Below, piece after piece: positions 43,376 to 50,819 of a stretch of DNA of 64,000 bases. Both the position numbers and the translations under genes were made by a program. The DNA is from Frankia sp. RB7 (lineage in GTDB: Bacteria > Pseudomonadota > Alphaproteobacteria > Rhizobiales > Xanthobacteraceae), in the NCBI GenBank assembly GCA_030403585.1, contig JAUEPE010000003.1:1-64000 (forward strand), read 5' to 3'. Position 1 is the first letter of the stretch; each line of letters opens with the position of its first letter. The notes under the pieces were generated by a model, which had not been told where the DNA came from, made no database searches, and worked only from the letters and a program-made list of their open reading frames with translations.

Positions 43376-44182
43376 ATGCCGATCGCGGGGCAAAAGCTGG
43401 CCTTCGTCATGGCCTCGACCAGCCATGGAACGATGATCGTCAATCGCTTCGATTATCGCATGGTCGCGCCTGACCGCGGTTACGGCGTGGGGTATCAGAT
43501 CCTCGAAGCCGCCGCCTTCGATCCCGGCGAAGTCAAGATCGCGCTCGAACTGCTGGCCTTGCGGCGCAAGCACCATGGCGAGGGCGTCATCGCGATCGAT
43601 TGCGGCGCCAATATCGGCGTGCACACGATCGAATGGGCCTCGGCGATGACCGGCTGGGGCTCGGTGATCGCGATCGAGGCGCAGGAGCGGATCTATTATG
43701 CGCTGGCCGGCAATATCGCCATCAACAATTGCTTCAATGCGCTCGCCGTGCACGCGGCGGTGTCCTCCGAGCCAGGCACGCTGCAAATTCCAAATCCGGA
43801 CTATTTTACGCCGTCCAGCTTCGGCAGCCTGGAATTGCAGCAGCGCCCGAACAACGAATTCATCGGCCAGCCCATCAACTATACCGACAACACCGTTCTG
43901 GTCCGGAAGATGACGCTGGACGAGCTCAATCTGCCGCGCACGGATTTCATCAAGATCGATATCGAGGGCATGGAGATGGAGGCGCTTAGCGGCGCCCGGG
44001 AGACCATCAACAGGCATCATCCGGTGCTGCTGATCGAAAAGATCAAGACGGATGTCCCGCAGCTCGAGCGGTGGCTCGCGGACAACGGCTACAAGCCGTT
44101 CGGGCTCGGCATCAACATTCTCGCCGTCCACGAAAGCGATGCGAGCCTGAAGGATATCAACGCACCGCAAAGGGCGGGGTAG
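43376..44182 (+). CDS. FkbM-family methyltransferase
   Basis: A 268-residue SAM-dependent methyltransferase. The SAM site is VIAIDCGANIGVHTIEWAS, followed by IAIEAQERIYYALAGNIAIN and the downstream motif FIKIDIEGMEMEALSGA, all typical of FkbM. Such enzymes methylate sugars or other hydroxylated natural products. AGGAGA lies seven bases before the ATG. No glycan cluster is adjacent. Cytoplasmic. Confidence 0.9.
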   Translation: MPIAGQKLAFVMASTSHGTMIVNRFDYRMVAPDRGYGVGYQILEAAAFDPGEVKIALELLALRRKHHGEGVIAIDCGANIGVHTIEWASAMTGWGSVIAIEAQERIYYALAGNIAINNCFNALAVHAAVSSEPGTLQIPNPDYFTPSSFGSLELQQRPNNEFIGQPINYTDNTVLVRKMTLDELNLPRTDFIKIDIEGMEMEALSGARETINRHHPVLLIEKIKTDVPQLERWLADNGYKPFGLGINILAVHESDASLKDINAPQRAG

Positions 44183-44192
44183 GCCGAACGGC

Positions 44193-44273
44193 TGCGTAGC
44201 TGCGTAGCGCAGCGAAACCCATCAAGTGCCGTCGTGGAATGATGGGTTTCGCTTGCGCTCTACCCATCCTACG
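44193..44273. repeat. 82-bp hairpin repeat, copy B (left arm decayed)
   Basis: The right arm is intact (GATGGGTTTCGC...GCTCTACCCATCCTACG). The outer left arm has diverged, but GCGAAACCCATC remains. It directly follows the FkbM gene. Confidence 0.8.
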
Positions 44274-44306
44274 GCACCTCGCCGGGCGGCGGGATCGCAG
44301 TTCCAT

Positions 44307-44331
44307 ACCTATATGGAATCTCCATATAGGT
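44307..44331. promoter_or_regulatory. Perfect 10-bp palindrome before the ferredoxin-like gene
   Basis: ACCTATATGG-AATCT-CCATATAGGT. It ends six bases before the ATG at 44337 and overlaps the ribosome-binding region, so a bound regulator would block expression. The binder is unknown; no regulator gene is adjacent. Confidence 0.7.
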
Positions 44332-44336
44332 GTGCA

Positions 44337-44663
44337 ATGCCTCAGAAGCCTTCGAAATCCGCAGGTCCCATGGTCGTGCGGCCGCGTCGCGCGGCGCCGG
44401 TCCTGGTGTGCCGAAAATGCCTCAAGCGGAGCGGCGAGGGCAGTGATGTCAGGCGTGCGCTGAAGTCCGAATTGAAGGCGAGCAAGCGCGACGGCGCCAA
44501 GCCGGCCAAGCTGGTGATGACCGGATGCTTCGGCCTGTGCCCGAAAAAATCGATCGTGGTTGTGAGCGGGGCCAGCCTGAAACGGCAGGAATATCTGCTA
44601 ATCGCGGACCGCGATCAGGTGCCGCTCGCGCTCGCGCTGCTGAACGACGAACGCGGCGATTAA
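44337..44663 (+). CDS. Thioredoxin-like (2Fe-2S) ferredoxin family protein
   Basis: A 108-residue protein. VLVCRKCLKRSGEG, then VMTGCFGLCPKKSIVVV, give the C-x2-C...C-x3-C cysteine layout of thioredoxin-like [2Fe-2S] ferredoxins. The basic N-terminal 20 residues (QKPSKSAGPMVVRPRRAAP) are an extension. ATG at 44337 is preferred over 44313, which lies inside the palindrome. It probably has an electron-transfer or metal-related role. Confidence 0.85.
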   Translation: MPQKPSKSAGPMVVRPRRAAPVLVCRKCLKRSGEGSDVRRALKSELKASKRDGAKPAKLVMTGCFGLCPKKSIVVVSGASLKRQEYLLIADRDQVPLALALLNDERGD

Positions 44664-44675
44664 ACTCTGCCGGAC

Positions 44676-44891
44676 CTATTTCTGCACCATGGCCTGCGTG
44701 CCGGAGGAAGCGGGGGCAGGTTCCCAAGGCGCCGCGAGGATCACGCGGATCGGACGTGCCGCGGCGACAAGGTCGGTCGTGCCCGCCGCAACGCTTGCAG
44801 GCTGGCCCTGTGTGCCTTCGGCCGCCGCCACCGCGATGGATGCCAGGATCAAACTCGCCGCGATTACCACTGCCCGTAAATCAAACACCAT
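44676..44891 (-). CDS. Small secreted hypothetical protein
   Basis: A 71-residue protein. A hydrophobic signal (LRAVVIAASLILASIAVAAAEG) is followed by a Pro/Ala-rich mature region without cysteine. No family was recognised. It converges with the ferredoxin-like gene. Confidence 0.5.
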   Translation of the reverse strand: MVFDLRAVVIAASLILASIAVAAAEGTQGQPASVAAGTTDLVAAARPIRVILAAPWEPAPASSGTQAMVQK

Positions 44892-45057
44892 ATCGCCGTC
44901 CCTCTGTTGGTAAGAGAACGGCTAACTGCCGGGAAAGTTCAGGGCGAGCGGTCGAAGTTGCCGAAACCGCCGTCGGTCATTCATACCAATCGTGATCGAA
45001 ATGGGCTTGCCTTGCTTTGCGTCCTTTTGCACTCTTCCCGGGCAAGGAGATCAACGC

Positions 45058-45333
45058 ATGAAGATCAGGACTGTTGTGTCTGCGCTCGGAGCGGCCGTGG
45101 TGCTGTGCAGCCTCGGGATGTCGGGTGCCGAGGCGAGGGCGCGAAGGGCTGTCGTCGTTCCGCAGGAGAGGCTCATCGTCACGGCGCCCGTGCTCCGGCC
45201 GACGCCGTGGGATTACAATGTTGTTCCACGCTATCGTTATCGCCCTGAAGACGACCGGGTCGCTGCCTACGGTCCGCCGATTGTGCCGTCATATGTTCGT
45301 TACGAGGGATGGCGCTGGCCGTATTGGTGGTGA
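45058..45333 (+). CDS. Secreted Tyr/Arg-rich hypothetical protein
   Basis: A 91-residue protein with a signal peptide (MKIRTVVSALGAAVVLCSLGMSGAEA). The mature part is rich in Arg, Pro, Tyr and Trp (WDYNVVPRYRYRPEDD, YEGWRWPYWW). CAAGGAG lies about nine bases before the ATG. Similar short exported proteins are common in Bradyrhizobium; no domain was recognised. Confidence 0.65.
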   Translation: MKIRTVVSALGAAVVLCSLGMSGAEARARRAVVVPQERLIVTAPVLRPTPWDYNVVPRYRYRPEDDRVAAYGPPIVPSYVRYEGWRWPYWW

Positions 45334-45448
45334 AGAACGATCACACGCTGAGGTGATCGGATTAACTTTACGGTCCACGCGATGGCGATAGGAACGATCG
45401 GCCGAGGGCAGGCTTGGTTGCCGCTGGGAGCGAATGATGGAGGCCCAA

Positions 45449-45643
45449 ATGGCCCGCGACGAGCATAACAAGGCAGCTGAGCATCACGAGAATGCCGCAA
45501 AGGCACACAGGTCGGCAGCCGAGCTTCACGGCAAGGGCGATCATGCCAAGGGCAAGGAGCAGGCCCAGAGTGCAAAACAGCACTCTCAGTCGGCTCATCA
45601 ACAGACCGACCAGGCTCACGCCAAGAGCCAGCAGCAGAAGTAG
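45449..45643 (+). CDS. His/Ala/Gln-rich hydrophilic protein
   Basis: A 64-residue highly hydrophilic helical protein (HNKAAEHHENAAKAHRSAAELH, KQHSQSAHQQTDQAHAKSQQQK). It carries about 13 histidines, so metal binding or a stress-related disordered role is possible. GGAGG lies five bases before ATG 45449; ATG 45434 is an alternative. A strong terminator follows. Confidence 0.7.
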   Translation: MARDEHNKAAEHHENAAKAHRSAAELHGKGDHAKGKEQAQSAKQHSQSAHQQTDQAHAKSQQQK

Positions 45644-45652
45644 CTGACGACC

Positions 45653-45681
45653 AAAGGCCCGGCTTTCGCCGGGCCTTTTTT
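45653..45681 (+). terminator. Intrinsic terminator
   Basis: AAAGGCCCGGC-TTTC-GCCGGGCCTTT followed by TTT, nine bases after the His-rich gene. Confidence 0.88.
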
Positions 45682-45939
45682 CCTTTGACGCGATTTCTCT
45701 TTCTCGCGACGCAACCTTCGCGCGGTTCATCGATTGAGTATGAGGCGGTGGAACCGGGAAATCGGCAATCGCTACAAGAGCCGCTCGGAGTCATGCCCGG
45801 GCGGTTTTTTCGTTTGGTTGGCACTGAACCCGCCCCTTGATCGTGTTAACCCCCGCGCTGTCCGCAGCTTGCTCAAAATAACCGGCGTCTGTACCTTGCG
45901 TTGCAGAAGCGCTTGTTTTCTATCAACGGACAGACTGAA

Positions 45940-46950
45940 ATGACTACAATCGAGGGCGTGGTTCCGGAGCAGGGTGCCGACCGGGAACTGCCGCCGAAAA
46001 TGCCGCCCGGCGTGCTCATCGACGGCCCGGTGGTCGACGCAAAGTTTCGCGATTCCTACATCTCGTTCGCCATGATGATCCTGGGGTCGATCGGGGCGCT
46101 GGTCTGGGCCTTCTGGCAAGGCATCGGCCGGGTGGAGATTTCGGTCTTCGCCGGCATGTTCATGCTGACCACGATGGGGATCGGCTTCATGCATCGCTAC
46201 TTCGTGCACCGCAGCTACCGCTGCGGTCCGGTGATGCGGACGATCCTCGCTGCGATCGCCACGATGGCGGTGCAGGGCTCGATCCTGAAATGGGTGAGCA
46301 ACCACCGGCGGCACCATCTTCACTCCGACAAGCCTGGCGACGTCCACAGCCCTTATTATGACGGCTTCGGCAACCGCATCGAAGGCTTCGCCAAGGGGAT
46401 GGGGCATGCGCAAGGCGGCTGGGTGTGGGACCAGGCGACCACCGATTCCGAATACTACGCCAGGGATATTCTGGCCGACCCGATCGCGATGTTCTTCACC
46501 AGGACGCGCTGGTACTGGTACGCGCTGTCGGCGATCATCATTCCGGGCGGCATCGGCTATGCCTTCGGCGGCGTGCACAGTATGATCGGCTGCGTGCTGT
46601 TCTCAGGCCTGTTCCGCAGCTACCTCATGACCATGGCCACCTCGATGGTCAACTCGGTCTGCCATAGCGACGGCCGCTGGGGCTACCGCCGCTATGAGCT
46701 CAACGACGGCACCACCAACGAGCTGGTGACCACGATTCTCACCTTCGGCGAAGGGCTGCACAACAACCATCACCGCTTTCCACGCGACGCCTATCTCTCG
46801 CATGCCTGGTACGAGATCGACATCAACGGCCTGATTATTTTGGGGCTCGGCAAGCTCGGCCTCGTGCACGACATCTTCGCGGCGGGCAGCCGGCAGCGAG
46901 GCGCGGATGGCGGAAAGAGTTCAGTGCCCGATACCGAAGCGACGGTCTGA
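45940..46950 (+). CDS. Membrane fatty acyl desaturase
   Basis: A 336-residue di-iron desaturase of the acyl-CoA/acyl-lipid delta-9 family. The three histidine boxes are HRYFVHRS (~91), NHRRHHLHSD (~129) and HNNHHRFP (~285). Four transmembrane helices flank them. It introduces a cis double bond in membrane fatty acids with O2 and an electron carrier. ATG at 45940 is favoured. It is monocistronic; a hairpin repeat follows five bases after the stop. Confidence 0.92.
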   Translation: MTTIEGVVPEQGADRELPPKMPPGVLIDGPVVDAKFRDSYISFAMMILGSIGALVWAFWQGIGRVEISVFAGMFMLTTMGIGFMHRYFVHRSYRCGPVMRTILAAIATMAVQGSILKWVSNHRRHHLHSDKPGDVHSPYYDGFGNRIEGFAKGMGHAQGGWVWDQATTDSEYYARDILADPIAMFFTRTRWYWYALSAIIIPGGIGYAFGGVHSMIGCVLFSGLFRSYLMTMATSMVNSVCHSDGRWGYRRYELNDGTTNELVTTILTFGEGLHNNHHRFPRDAYLSHAWYEIDINGLIILGLGKLGLVHDIFAAGSRQRGADGGKSSVPDTEATV

Positions 46951-46954
46951 AGCT

Positions 46955-47036
46955 TGTAGGATGGGTAGAGCGCAAGCGAAACCCATCATTCCACGGCAGC
47001 TATCGATGGGTTTCGCTGCGCTCTACCCATCCTACG
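46955..47036. repeat. 82-bp hairpin repeat, copy C
   Basis: GTAGGATGGGTAGAGC pairs with GCTCTACCCATCCTAC; inner GCGAAACCCATC pairs with GATGGGTTTCGC. The internal loop is GCAA/TGC. It abuts the desaturase stop and could act as its transcript end. Confidence 0.9.
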
Positions 47037-47140
47037 GAGCGCCGGATGGACGGTTGCCAAACGCAGACGAAATAGCGAACATGGGTTGGGGCATTCATTC
47101 AGCCCCGTGTAAGCAATTTTGAAAATATTTGGAGGGCGCC

Positions 47141-47650
47141 GTGAATTGTTCGAATTTCCGAATTCTCTTCCTTGCTGTTGCGGCGATCGTTGTCGCCGCG
47201 GTCAATCCCGCGTCCGCGCAGATCGTGGCGCTCGGCCATAGCGCGGTGCACGGCAACGTCGCCGAATCCGAGATGTGGCCGGCCTTGCTGGAGGGATTGC
47301 TGCGCGCCAAGGGGTCTCAGGTTCACGTCGCCAATGCCGGCGTGTGGGGCGAAACCACCGATGCGACGCTCGCACGTACGCCGACCGCCGTCCCGGCAGG
47401 GACGAAGCTCGTCATCCTCTGCGACAATCCGGCCAACGACGTCAGGCACAATATGTCTCCGGTCAAGGCCATGGAGAACATCGCGGCGATCAAGAGCCAG
47501 TTGAAGGCGCGCGGCATCCGGGTCGTCGACGTCTGGGGGACCTACATGTCGGTGTTGCGGCAGCCGGGCGGCGCCGGTCCCGATGGGCGCCATTTGAGCG
47601 TCGAGGGCAACAGGAAGATGGCGGCGGCGGTGGTGGGGGTGGCGAGGTAG
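47141..47650 (+). CDS. SGNH/GDSL-type secreted esterase
   Basis: A 169-residue exported hydrolase. The signal peptide spans ~8-27. The GDSL-equivalent block is IVALGHSAVHG (serine within GHS), followed by AGVWGETT, NPANDV and the catalytic D-x-x-H in DGRHLS. A GTG start at 47141 has GGAGG five bases upstream. Substrate unknown; lysophospholipase or esterase activity is plausible. Confidence 0.85.
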   Translation: MNCSNFRILFLAVAAIVVAAVNPASAQIVALGHSAVHGNVAESEMWPALLEGLLRAKGSQVHVANAGVWGETTDATLARTPTAVPAGTKLVILCDNPANDVRHNMSPVKAMENIAAIKSQLKARGIRVVDVWGTYMSVLRQPGGAGPDGRHLSVEGNRKMAAAVVGVAR

Positions 47651-47719
47651 TGACCGTCACCCCATCTACGCTCTCCAAGACCGGTTGAGGCTTTCTGCGA
47701 ATGGCCCCATATTGTGGGG

Positions 47720-48052
47720 ATGTCGAGAAGCGCATTCGAGAACCTGACTGCAGCCGTGACGACGATCAACACGCCGATGCCTGCCGGCATCGACGAAGGG
47801 ACGCTGCTGGCGTGTCTGAGGGGGGAGATTTCCGAGCGGAAATGGCGCGTGTACGTGCAAGCGTTGTTTGACGAGGTCGATGTCTCCGTCATCCATAATC
47901 TGGTCGTTGATCACATCGTCACGTTCGACGAATTACTAAAGGCAATCGACGCCTGGCAGGTCACGGAGTCCGACAATGAAAGATGGGTCAGGGAGATGGC
48001 CTCCTTCGCGGTGGGAAGATCTCCTGCGGAAGGCGCTGATCGCACTCGATAG
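47720..48052 (+). CDS. Hypothetical protein
   Basis: A 110-residue cytoplasmic protein, mainly helical (LTAAVTTINTPMPAGIDEG, WRVYVQALFDEVDVSVIHNLVVDHIV). ATG at 47720 follows a weak GGGG site. No family was recognised. A hairpin repeat begins three bases after the stop. Confidence 0.55.
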   Translation: MSRSAFENLTAAVTTINTPMPAGIDEGTLLACLRGEISERKWRVYVQALFDEVDVSVIHNLVVDHIVTFDELLKAIDAWQVTESDNERWVREMASFAVGRSPAEGADRTR

Positions 48053-48054
48053 CG

Positions 48055-48137
48055 CGTAGGATGGATAGAGCGAAGCGAAACCCATCACGTGCCGTCGTGG
48101 AAATGATGGGTTTCGCAAGGGCTCTACCCATCCTACG
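48055..48137. repeat. 82-bp hairpin repeat, copy D
   Basis: Same architecture as copy A, with one outer-stem mismatch (GGATAG against CTACCC). It lies between the convergent hypothetical and ParB-domain genes. Confidence 0.88.
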
Positions 48138-48166
48138 GCTCTGTCGCCGTAATTTGGAGCCGGCCA

Positions 48167-48682
48167 TCAATAGCGGCTGCCGCTGCCCTTTTGCTGCGTG
48201 ATCCAGTCGGACAATGTTTTCGGTGTCGATTTCGCAGTCCGGCCCGGTGATGCCTTCGGATTGTCGCGGGCGTCTCTCGTCGAACGGGTGCGCGGCGCTT
48301 CCGTTGCGTTGACGCCCTTCAAGGCAGAAGTCGATGCCTCTGCGGCTTCCTTCTCGAGGCGCAGCTGTTTCAATCGCGCCATCTTGATGCGTTCTGCCTC
48401 GACTGCGGGTCCTTCGGACAGCAGTGGCTTGTGCTGAGCAAGCTCCGCCGGGACCACGACACCGAGTATGGTTGTCTCGCCGAGCGCCTTGCAGGCCTCT
48501 AACCGATGCAGTCCCTCGACCAGAACCAGGCGGTCTCCGTCGAGCCGAACGGAAATGGGGGTCTGTTGTCCGATGTCCAGCATGCTTTCCGCGATCTCCC
48601 CGACGATCTCGGGCTTGATGGCTTTCTTCTGCTTCGTGGGAACGAAGATCTTCTCGATCGGGAAGCTTTCCGGTTTGAGCAT
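48167..48682 (-). CDS. ParB/sulfiredoxin-domain protein
   Basis: A 171-residue protein. The N-terminal ~95 residues form a ParB-N/Srx domain (FVPTKQKKAIKPE, then RLVLVEGLHRLEACKALGE, the CTPase/nucleotide-loop GxHRxxA motif). The rest is Arg/Ala/Ser-rich and ends TLSDWITQQKG. There is no HTH as in partition ParB proteins, so it is more like stand-alone phage or plasmid ParB-domain proteins. Function unknown. Confidence 0.8.
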   Translation of the reverse strand: MLKPESFPIEKIFVPTKQKKAIKPEIVGEIAESMLDIGQQTPISVRLDGDRLVLVEGLHRLEACKALGETTILGVVVPAELAQHKPLLSEGPAVEAERIKMARLKQLRLEKEAAEASTSALKGVNATEAPRTRSTRDARDNPKASPGRTAKSTPKTLSDWITQQKGSGSRY

Positions 48683-48785
48683 AAGGTGACTCCGCTTCTA
48701 CCGGGCCCGTCGGAACCCATGCCGGTGGCGGTCGGAGTTTAGGGGGGAAGGGCTCGACCGCAAAGGCAATTTCGGCGGCGGAGCT

Positions 48786-48868
48786 CGTAGGATGGGTTGA
48801 GCTCTTGCGAAACCCATCAACAGTCTTGGTGGAAAGATGGGTTTCGCAACTGCTCAACCCATCCTACG
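48786..48868. repeat. 82-bp hairpin repeat, copy E (covarying stem)
   Basis: Outer stem CGTAGGATGGGTTGAGC with GCTCAACCCATCCTACG. Compared with other copies, one base pair is swapped on both strands (GTAGAGC/GCTCTAC became GTTGAGC/GCTCAAC), preserving pairing. It lies after the accessory metallopeptidase operon. Confidence 0.9.
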
Positions 48869-48876
48869 GGCCATCG

Positions 48877-49080
48877 CTAGTCTTTTCTCAGATACTCACT
48901 CAGTGAAGTCGAATTGGTTTTGTCTAGAAGCGTGTCGAGTTTCATGTCACCTCGAAAACTTTTGGCGAAGTTATCGCCATATGTCTCTCTTAATGTATCG
49001 ACACGTGTGTTGCCGTTCTTGTGACGAATTTCGCCGTTCTGGTCGCGGTGACGACCGTCAAGGCCTCGCTGTTTCGACAT
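48877..49080 (-). CDS. Internal small ORF with its own ribosome site
   Basis: In frame with the end of the metallopeptidase, ATG 49080 is preceded by GGAAGGGAG about six bases upstream. It would give a 67-residue protein (RGLDGRHRDQNGEIRHKNGN, then VDTLRETYGDNFAKSFRGDM). This resembles stand-alone small rhizobial ORFs. It could be translated independently, as a fused domain, or both. The fused frame may itself come from loss of a stop codon. Confidence 0.5.
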   Translation of the reverse strand: MSKQRGLDGRHRDQNGEIRHKNGNTRVDTLRETYGDNFAKSFRGDMKLDTLLDKTNSTSLSEYLRKD

Positions 49081-49668
49081 TTGGTTCTCCCTTCCTTTGC
49101 GTGTTGGGCACTCTCGTGTGGCACAAATTGAGCGCTGCGCTGGCTCTGCGTCGCCGATCTCCCGCTTTGCTCCAGTAGCCGTTTGCCGGTCGTCGATTTT
49201 GTTGCAATCGTTGTCGTGCGATTGGATCGTAGACAGCGAGCAGGGCGCAAGAAAATACGCTGCGAACATATTCGCCTCCTGCTCCGCCCTGGCTACCTCA
49301 TTCCAAGTCCAGTCGGCGTCGTTCTCGGCCGTGCATTTTCCGTGCTGAAGGACAAGATGCCCGACTTCGTGAGCTAATATCCAGCGGGCCGAGGGTTCGT
49401 TTTTGGCCGCCGCGAAGTAGGTTGATTCTTGCACGACAATTTCTGGAGGATACTCCCGCGTAAAAGCTAAGACGCCGGGGGGCAGATCGTCGTCCCTCAC
49501 AACGCTAAGTGTAAAGCTCGGGATCAATCTTGGGAGGTCAAATTCTACCAAACTTAGAATGTCGATCGGTTGCTGACTGGAAAAACCGAGATGACACCGA
49601 AGTCGGAGAGCGATGCTACCGATTTCGTCCGTGGTTCGGGCGCACATTCGTGTTGATCGCCTAATCAT
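48877..49668 (-). CDS. ImmA/IrrE-family metallopeptidase (second of the operon)
   Basis: A 263-residue protein. The zinc-binding helix is WILAHEVGHLVLQH (HEVGH at 100-104) and a downstream Glu-rich helix (AEQEANMFAAYFLAP) supplies the third ligand, as in ImmA. The region 135-196 is Arg/Gln-rich and lacks the usual C-terminal helices of the family. The last 67 residues look like a separate small domain with its own start (48877-49080). Its ATG overlaps the stop of the HTH gene. It may cleave the HTH regulator or a related repressor. Confidence 0.8.
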   Translation of the reverse strand: MIRRSTRMCARTTDEIGSIALRLRCHLGFSSQQPIDILSLVEFDLPRLIPSFTLSVVRDDDLPPGVLAFTREYPPEIVVQESTYFAAAKNEPSARWILAHEVGHLVLQHGKCTAENDADWTWNEVARAEQEANMFAAYFLAPCSLSTIQSHDNDCNKIDDRQTATGAKREIGDAEPAQRSICATRECPTRKGRENQMSKQRGLDGRHRDQNGEIRHKNGNTRVDTLRETYGDNFAKSFRGDMKLDTLLDKTNSTSLSEYLRKD

Positions 49669-50149
49669 TGGACATCTCAGTATCACGCTTCGCCAGCCGC
49701 TTCAGGTTCGCGATATCACCTTTGCCGAGGTGCAGGGCCTTACCGATCGCATCGATGTCTTGCTCTTGTGGGCGCGCTCTTCCCGTTTCAAATCCGGATA
49801 GGCGTGACGCCGATATTTGAGCAGCGTGAGATAGCCAAGAAAGGGTGCGATTCTGCTCTGCCCGGATCTCTTTGATTCGTGCTCCACATAGGGTCGAACT
49901 AGGTCTTGCAATATTAGTGCGGGAAGCGCTGCTCCGCGCGGGCATCTTAAAATAGAACTCGCGCCCCGCAGATGCTTCGACCGGATATCCTTCTTCAATC
50001 GCGCGGCGAGAGAGCCGGAATGCGAGAAATAGGGCTATCACCCGCAAGAGGAGGTGGCCGCCGAAAAGAAGCAGGCTCACCGCGACAATGGGTCCTGCGG
50101 CGGGGTGACGTGGGAACTGAGACAGAATTAATTCCCAAATGGTGCTCAT
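49661..50149 (-). CDS. Membrane-anchored XRE-type HTH protein
   Basis: A 162-residue protein. Residues ~20-45 form one transmembrane helix (IVAVSLLLFGGHLLLRVIALFL), a polar linker follows, and ~88-150 is an XRE helix-turn-helix (RIKEIRAEQNRTLSWLSHAA, ISASRLSGFETGRARP). An N-terminal anchor on an XRE domain is unusual and suggests release by proteolysis. Its start overlaps the stop of the first metallopeptidase gene by one base, and its end overlaps the second peptidase by eight bases. Confidence 0.8.
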   Translation of the reverse strand: MSTIWELILSQFPRHPAAGPIVAVSLLLFGGHLLLRVIALFLAFRLSRRAIEEGYPVEASAGREFYFKMPARSSASRTNIARPSSTLCGARIKEIRAEQNRTLSWLSHAAQISASRLSGFETGRARPQEQDIDAIGKALHLGKGDIANLKRLAKRDTEMSND

Positions 50150-50808
50150 CAACTACATCCTGTTGTTGATCCGCATGTGTCGCACTTAAGGTCGGCGCCA
50201 CTTGGAATGAGCGTAAGGTTACCGCAAGCCCAGCATATTTCGCCTTCGTAACGCGGGGGCACGATAGATTTGGCGTTTTTGGCCTCGCTAAGGCAATCAG
50301 CAGCCAAACGGTCGGATACGACGCAAAGACCCGCGATCAAGTCGGCATCATTCAGTCTCAGCGCTACGTGATCAGGTACGAGGAATAAGGCAGCAAATAC
50401 GTGCGCCTGCCATTCGGCCGATTCTTCGTTTTGAACGTAGTTTAGGAGAGCGGCCTCTTCCTCGGAGAATGCGACGGCGTGCTGATCGTGTAGGACGAGA
50501 TGGCCGATTTCGTGAGCGATGATATAGCGAGCATATGGCTCGCCGCGATCGGCGGCATTCCAAATGCGGCGGTCAACGTGGAGCGTTAGCGGACCGAAAG
50601 TCACGTAGGCTGGGCTGTCGCCAGGAGCCTGATCATAAAAGTCAACAACTAGCTTGCCCTTAGCCTTGATGCGATTGGGCAGTGTGTCGAGAACGAATCT
50701 GCAAATGTTGAATGAGTGTCGACCCGAGCGGGCAAGGGACCACCACGCCATCGCAATCTTCGCGATGTCTTCTCGCGACAGAATTCGGACGCGGTAGTCC
50801 CGAGCCAT
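50149..50808 (-). CDS. ImmA/IrrE metallopeptidase with NrdJ-like zinc-ribbon tail
   Basis: A 219-residue protein. The active-site helix is IIAHEIGHLVLHD (HEIGH at 99-103) and the downstream EESAEWQAHVFAALFLVP helix fits the family. Residues 186-219 are a CxxC...CxxC zinc ribbon almost the same as the C-terminus of the adjacent ribonucleotide reductase: YEGE-C--CGN-TL then [13 protein letters not shown], 23 of 33 residues identical. The DNA of the two tails has diverged, so this is not a recent copy. It starts 11 bases after nrdJ ends and is the first gene of the accessory operon. Confidence 0.85.
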   Translation of the reverse strand: MARDYRVRILSREDIAKIAMAWWSLARSGRHSFNICRFVLDTLPNRIKAKGKLVVDFYDQAPGDSPAYVTFGPLTLHVDRRIWNAADRGEPYARYIIAHEIGHLVLHDQHAVAFSEEEAALLNYVQNEESAEWQAHVFAALFLVPDHVALRLNDADLIAGLCVVSDRLAADCLSEAKNAKSIVPPRYEGEICWACGNLTLIPSGADLKCDTCGSTTGCS

Positions 50809-50819
50809 TTATTCCTCCA

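Noticed and set aside
43210..48868. CRISPR-like array from the five repeats
   Set aside because: Spacing is irregular (about 1-3 kb), repeats are long hairpins, and genes lie between them; no cas gene was seen.
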